Position numbers and translations under genes: made by a program. Shown piece by piece: positions 7,098-10,398 of a stretch of DNA of 10,398 bases. The notes beneath the pieces are model-generated. The model was not told the origin of the DNA. It was given only the letters and a program-made list of their open reading frames with translations, and searched no databases. Numbering within the stretch: position 1 is the first letter of the stretch; the number at the start of each line of letters is the position of its first letter. The DNA is from PR03 sp964353555 (GTDB taxonomy: Bacteria; Myxococcota_A; UBA9160; PR03). The stretch spans positions 1 to 10,398 of the forward strand of contig CAYGWM010000128.1 in NCBI GenBank assembly GCA_964353555.1, given 5' to 3'.

Positions 7098-8351
7098 TCA
7101 GTGGTCGTGGCTGGCGCCGGATTTCCCGACGTCGGCTTTGAGGATGAACGAACCCGTGGCGGCGTAGGGCTGACCAGCCGAGAGGCCGGCGCGGATCTCC
7201 GTCCAGGTGCCGTCACCGAGACCGAGTTCGACCGGCTGCGCTTCGTAGCTGTCGCCGTCCGCGAGGAAGACGACGTCCCAGTCGCGCACGCGCTGGAGCG
7301 CGCTCGTGCGGACCGCGACGGGCGCCTGCACGGTTTCGACTTCGACGCGCGCCGAGACGAAGAGACCGGGACGCCAACGCCCGCTCGCGTTGTCGACGAC
7401 CAGGCGCGCGAGCATCGTCTGCGAGTCGAAGGAGCCGAGCGGCGACACGTAATCGACGCGCGCTTCGATCGGTTCGCCGCCGTCGCCGGCGTCGATCCAA
7501 GCCCGCTGGCCCACGCGCAGGCGTTCCGCGTCGCTGCGATGCACCTGCAGATCCGCCCAGACGCGACCGAGGTCCGAGACGACGTAGAGCGACGCGTCGG
7601 TACCCGCGAATTCCCCGGGTGCTGCGTGCTTCTCGATGATGGTGCCCGCGATGCGCGATCGCACTTCGTACGGGCGCAGGCTCTCGTTGCTCTCGACGAT
7701 CGCGACGACTTCGTCCTTCGCGACCGCGTCGCCGAGCCGCTTGCGCGCATCGACGACGATGCCCGGGAAACGCGGCGTGACATGGGCCGTGCGATCGCCG
7801 TCGGGTTCGATGCGGCCGTAGAGCTGCAGCGTTTCCTTGATCTGCGCGGGACCGGCGACCTCGACTGCGACGCCGGACTCCTTCGCGGCCGCAGCGTCGA
7901 TCGTGACGCGACCCTCGTAGGACGAGTAGGTGAAGCGATGCTCGCCTCCGCCCCGCTTCGCGCGCACCGTGGCGTCGAAGGAGTGCGGCTCCTCGACCGT
8001 CGCGTCGCCGCGCAGGAACTCCCCGGCGGGCGCGAAGCCGATGCGATCCAGGCGGTTTCCGAAACGCCGCAGCTCTACTTCGAGCTGCACTTCCGCAGGG
8101 GGGATCGGCTCGCCACCCTGATACGCCCAGGCGCGAAACTCAGGAGGAACGCCGCGTTCGAAGATTGCCAGCTCGATTGCGAAGTCGCCGTCTTCGAGCA
8201 TGCGGCCGCCGTGCGGTCCCTTCGAAGAGGCGACTTCGTCTTGCTTTTCCTCTCCGGCGTGCTCGGCCGAGCCGCCGCCGCAGGCTGCGAGCGCAATCGC
8301 CAGCGCGACGGCGCAAGCACGGTTCGTCCAGTCGATTCGCTTGGTTTCCAT
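7098..8351 (-). CDS. czcB: Efflux RND periplasmic adaptor lipoprotein, CzcB-like (HlyD family)
   Basis: Membrane-fusion protein linking the CzcA pump to the CzcC channel; 417 residues from the chosen start. The N-terminus is a lipoprotein signal (METKR, hydrophobic core, lipobox LAAC with C24), predicting an inner-membrane-anchored periplasmic lipoprotein. The CzcB-type N-terminal domain follows: KGPHGGRMLEDGDFAIE and ERGVPPEFR at about 44-73. The barrel-sandwich half-motifs are near 190-260 (RFPGIVV...GDAV...VRSRIAGTIIEKHAAPGEF) and the beta-barrel and membrane-proximal domains run to about 405. The tail SGASHDH ends in histidines, as in many CzcB proteins. The ATG at 8351 is preferred because AGGGGA (8358-8363) lies 6 bases before it and it places the signal peptide correctly. 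An in-frame ATG at 8375 overlaps the czcC stop as ATGA but has no SD and would add eight residues (MTGARGIT). Confidence 0.92.
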   Translation of the reverse strand: METKRIDWTNRACAVALAIALAACGGGSAEHAGEEKQDEVASSKGPHGGRMLEDGDFAIELAIFERGVPPEFRAWAYQGGEPIPPAEVQLEVELRRFGNRLDRIGFAPAGEFLRGDATVEEPHSFDATVRAKRGGGEHRFTYSSYEGRVTIDAAAAKESGVAVEVAGPAQIKETLQLYGRIEPDGDRTAHVTPRFPGIVVDARKRLGDAVAKDEVVAIVESNESLRPYEVRSRIAGTIIEKHAAPGEFAGTDASLYVVSDLGRVWADLQVHRSDAERLRVGQRAWIDAGDGGEPIEARVDYVSPLGSFDSQTMLARLVVDNASGRWRPGLFVSARVEVETVQAPVAVRTSALQRVRDWDVVFLADGDSYEAQPVELGLGDGTWTEIRAGLSAGQPYAATGSFILKADVGKSGASHDH

Positions 8352-8371
8352 TGTGATTCCCCTGGCGCCGG

Positions 8372-9652
8372 TCATTGCAGCGCGTCGACGGAGCCGCCGA
8401 CGAGGCGCTCCGCAGCGATGCGGGCTTCGTGGTAGTCCCCGAGTTCGTGCAGCATCCGGTCGACGGTCTCGAACTCGGTGCGCAACGCGGCGAGCGCGTC
8501 GAGCTGCGAGACGCGGCCGGTGGCGTATGCCGCACGCAACTCGGCGAGCGCGCGCCGCGCGGCGGGCAGCAAGCGGTCGCGCACGGCGACGACCTCCTCG
8601 TACGCCGCGCCCCAGCGCGCGTGTTCGGCGGCGAGCGCCGCGCGCGTCGCGCGCTCGGCCGCAGCGCGATCGGCAGCCGCCTTCGTCACGCGCTCCGACG
8701 CTTCGGCAATGGCGCCCTGCTGGCGATCGAAGATGGGGAACGGCACCGCGACCTGGAATACGAACGCGGTGTCGTCCGGTCCGGCGAGATGGCGAACGCC
8801 CGCGCCGACGAGCGGATTCGGGATGCGGCGCGCACGCGCCTGCGCGAGCACCGCGTCGCGCTCGGCGCGCACCGCGTCGAAGCGCGCGAGATCGGGATTC
8901 GCTCCCAGTCGTGCGACGAGATCGGCGAGCGGCGGCGGCGGCGACACGCTCTGCAGATCGCCGTCGGCGCGCTCGAAAGCCGGCGCGTCATCGCCGCAGG
9001 CGGCGGCGAGTCGCAGGCGAGCGGCTTCGAGCTCGCTCCGGCCGCGCGCTTCGTGGATACGCGCGTCGTCCTCGGCGAAGCGCGCGCGCGTCTCGTCCAC
9101 CGCGAGCGCGGCGCCCGCGCGCACGCGTTCGGCAGCGGAGCTGCGCTCGCGCCCGGCCAACTCCACCAACTCGCCGGCGTGGTGGAGTTCCTCTTGCGAA
9201 ACGAGCACCGCGACGAACGCGGTCGCAGTGTCGGCGAGCACGTCGAGCCGGCGCGCTTCGAGATCGAACGACGCCAGCGCGCGGTGCTGCGCCGCGACGG
9301 CCGTGCGCGCGCGCCGATCACCGCCCAGCTCGATCGGCTGGTACAGGCTCAGCGTCGTCTGTGCTTCGCTCGTGTTCTCGAACGCGCCGGTGCCCGCGAC
9401 GTCTTCGACGTTGAGCACCAGATCCGGGTTGGGACGCAGCGCAGCCTGGCGCTCGGCACCTTCGAGCGCGCGACCTTCGGCCTGCGCCGCGACTAGCTCG
9501 GGACGCCCGCGCAGCGCGGCGGCCTGCGCATCGGCGAGAGAAAGAGCCGAGTTGGAATCGATGGCGTCAGCACTGCGAGCGAGGTTGCTCGCAGCGATTG
9601 CGAGTAGCGAGAACGCGGCCAGGCCGCGACCCGCATGAGACGAGAAGCCCAT
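8372..9652 (-). CDS. czcC: Outer-membrane efflux channel, TolC family, CzcC-like
   Basis: Outer-membrane factor through which the CzcBA pump expels metal; 426 residues, typical for CzcC. A cleavable signal peptide is seen (MGFSSHAGRGLAAFSLLAIA, processing probable after SADA near residue 30). Then come the two repeats of the OEP family. The first has LSLADAQAAAL (37-47), RPNPDL (73-78) and SLYQPIELGG (102-111). The second has ANPDLARFDAV, RRIPNPLVGAGVRHL (275-289) and VPFPIFDRQQGAIAEA (303-318), the last being characteristic of the CzcC/CusC group. Long Ala/Arg/Glu-rich helices (110-215 and 315-420) form the periplasmic tunnel. The ATG at 9652 is chosen for its GGAGG (9657-9661) and signal peptide; the open frame extends 45 codons further up without protein character. 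It is 20 bases upstream of czcB. Confidence 0.92.
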   Translation of the reverse strand: MGFSSHAGRGLAAFSLLAIAASNLARSADAIDSNSALSLADAQAAALRGRPELVAAQAEGRALEGAERQAALRPNPDLVLNVEDVAGTGAFENTSEAQTTLSLYQPIELGGDRRARTAVAAQHRALASFDLEARRLDVLADTATAFVAVLVSQEELHHAGELVELAGRERSSAAERVRAGAALAVDETRARFAEDDARIHEARGRSELEAARLRLAAACGDDAPAFERADGDLQSVSPPPPLADLVARLGANPDLARFDAVRAERDAVLAQARARRIPNPLVGAGVRHLAGPDDTAFVFQVAVPFPIFDRQQGAIAEASERVTKAAADRAAAERATRAALAAEHARWGAAYEEVVAVRDRLLPAARRALAELRAAYATGRVSQLDALAALRTEFETVDRMLHELGDYHEARIAAERLVGGSVDALQ

Positions 9653-9668
9653 GCTCCCTCCGTGGAAC

Positions 9669-9732
9669 TGCGATGGCGGGGCGCGGCCGCGCGCATCCCG
9701 CCCGCGCGCGCCTTGGCGCGCAGGCGATCGCA
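9669..9732 (-). other. GC-rich hairpin cluster between the small secreted gene and czcC
   Basis: The 94-base gap before czcC can fold into nested stems on the mRNA: an outer 6-bp pairing (9669-9674 with 9727-9732), a stem GGCGGG/CCCGCC (9675-9680 with 9697-9702), and a hairpin of six G/C pairs with a 4-base loop (9706-9711 with 9716-9721). There is no U tract. It could be a partial terminator or an RNA-processing or stability element that sets the ratio of the small protein to the efflux genes. In DNA this GC-rich, some such pairings arise by chance. Confidence 0.3.
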
Positions 9733-9746
9733 AGGCACAGATGGGA

Positions 9747-10190
9747 TCAGAGGCGGAGAACGACGGTGCGGTGCTGACGAATCGCAACGAGCGTCGCTGG
9801 CGCCGACGCTGGAAGCATCGCGGCGATGTCCATCGCGATCTCGGCGAGCGGAGCTGCGACGAGCGTGAGTTGCGTGTCTTGCGGAAGATTCGCGCCGTCG
9901 TGGCGAGAGATCAGGCTCTCGGTGTTCGCGACGTGGAGCCGGTGATCGTCGGCGCAATCGGCCGAGTCGAACGCCGACTCGAAGCGATCGGAGGCGTCCC
10001 GCGCATCGTGGCAGAACACGAAGGCGTCGTGCCCTAGGTCCTGCTGGATCGAGACGCGATGCGCGTGATCACCGTCGAATGAAGCGATCGCGGCCAGCGT
10101 TGCCACGATTGCGCCGGGACCCGAGACTCCGGGAACGATCAGAAGCAGGGCGAGCCACGCAACGTTACGAGTCGAGGACGACGGCTTCAT
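9747..10190 (-). CDS. Small secreted His/Asp-rich protein, possible periplasmic metal-binding accessory of the efflux system
   Basis: A 147-residue protein I do not recognise as a named family. It has an N-terminal export signal or membrane anchor (MKPSSSTRN, then a hydrophobic run at about 10-37). A polar middle follows, rich in possible metal ligands: DGDHAHR (39-45), DLGHDAFVFCHD (51-62), ADCADDHRLH (78-86) and SRHDG (95-99), giving seven His, two Cys and many Asp in about 60 residues. The tail from about 107 is a hydrophobic/Ala-rich segment that could be a second membrane or amphipathic helix. It is the first gene of the efflux run, 94 bases before czcC, the place held by CzcI-type periplasmic proteins in Cupriavidus. 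No clear sequence identity to CzcI is visible. The start at 10190 is chosen for the signal peptide and a weak GGTGA upstream; the frame is open 54 codons further but Arg-rich and non-protein-like. Metal binding is inference. Confidence 0.65.
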   Translation of the reverse strand: MKPSSSTRNVAWLALLLIVPGVSGPGAIVATLAAIASFDGDHAHRVSIQQDLGHDAFVFCHDARDASDRFESAFDSADCADDHRLHVANTESLISRHDGANLPQDTQLTLVAAPLAEIAMDIAAMLPASAPATLVAIRQHRTVVLRL

Positions 10191-10339
10191 CGCGTCACCA
10201 GCTTCGACGAGACGCCGACGGCTGTCAATCCCGAGCGAGCGTGCGTCGGCCCGCAGCTCTCGATGCACGATTGGTGACGCACTGCGAAGTCGCGAATCGA
10301 GCCGGTAGCATCGTGCCGCGGTCGAGGAGGAATCTACCC
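10191..10339. promoter_or_regulatory. Divergent intergenic region, presumed promoters of the efflux operon and of the O-methyltransferase gene
   Basis: This 149-base non-coding gap separates two genes transcribed away from each other, so promoters for both should be here. A 9-bp inverted repeat (GCGTCACCA at 10192-10200, TGGTGACGC at 10272-10280) is present; one half lies directly against the start codon of the minus-strand gene. The minus strand has a perfect TTGACA (10223-10228), but no good -10 follows it. No MerR- or ArsR-type palindrome was recognised. Confidence 0.4.
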
Positions 10340-10398
10340 ATGTCCGACGCACCCAAGTCCTTCCAGCTTTCGCCCGAGATCCACGCCTACCTGATCCG
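10340..10398 (+). CDS. N-terminus of a probable SAM-dependent O-methyltransferase (partial)
   Basis: Only 19 full codons lie in the window, reading MSDAPKSFQLSPEIHAYLI. The pattern LSPEIHAYL is typical of the start of class I SAM-dependent O-methyltransferases of the caffeoyl-CoA/catechol type (methyltransf_3), which often begin with LTPELxxYL. A strong GGAGGA (10326-10331) sits 8 bases before the ATG, which makes the start secure. The gene is divergent from the efflux run. The SAM-binding motifs would lie beyond the window, so the family call rests on the N-terminus alone. Confidence 0.55.
   Translation, partial: MSDAPKSFQLSPEIHAYLI

Noticed and set aside
7101..8435. A 444-codon plus-strand frame opposite czcB
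   Set aside because: Shadow frame; the opposite strand carries the CzcB adaptor with signal peptide, SD and family motifs.
10200..10228. TTGACA (10223-10228, minus strand) as the -35 of the efflux operon promoter
   Set aside because: The hexamer at 17-base spacing is GAAGCT, a poor -10, and transcription would begin about 3 bases before the chosen ATG, which would remove its SD. Kept only as a note.

Overview
The window is GC-rich bacterial DNA. It is densely coded, and the same-strand genes are separated by only 9 to 94 bases. The long open shadow frames seen opposite real genes are what a strong third-position G/C bias produces. The gene content (a proton-driven heavy-metal RND efflux system with an outer-membrane channel and a lipoprotein adaptor, plus a secreted or surface Fn3-type protein) points to a diderm, Gram-negative bacterium. 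The style fits a high-GC proteobacterial or myxobacterial-type lineage, but the sequence alone does not fix the taxon.

Layout. Bases 3-95 (+) are the last residues of a protein ending in what looks like a fibronectin type III domain. Bases 96-261 hold no gene. They carry three copies of one 26-bp repeat, two of which form a perfect 30-bp inverted repeat with a 31-base loop. A run of six genes on the minus strand follows. In transcription order these are: a small secreted His/Asp-rich protein of unknown function (10190 to 9747); CzcC-like outer-membrane factor (9652 to 8372); CzcB-like lipoprotein adaptor (8351 to 7098); CzcA-like heavy-metal RND pump (7082 to 3972); phosphoenolpyruvate carboxylase (3930 to 1189); and a sterol desaturase/fatty-acid hydroxylase superfamily membrane protein (1179 to 262). 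Beyond a 149-base divergent intergenic region, a probable O-methyltransferase starts on the plus strand at 10340 and runs off the window.

How the genes work together. The czcCBA genes encode a complete tripartite efflux complex. CzcA carries the divalent-cation type signature in TM4 (D396, D402, E409), so Zn/Co/Cd-type ions are the expected substrates rather than Cu(I)/Ag(I). The small exported protein ahead of czcC sits where CzcI-like accessory proteins sit in other czc clusters and may bind metal in the periplasm; this is inference. PEP carboxylase and the hydroxylase follow on the same strand with short spacing. They have no obvious link to metal efflux and may be a separate two-gene unit with its own start signal (a TATACT box 11 bases before the ppc ATG). 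No metal-sensing regulator, tRNA, rRNA, CRISPR or transposase gene is visible. The least explained items are the repeat cluster at 126-258 and the small secreted protein.
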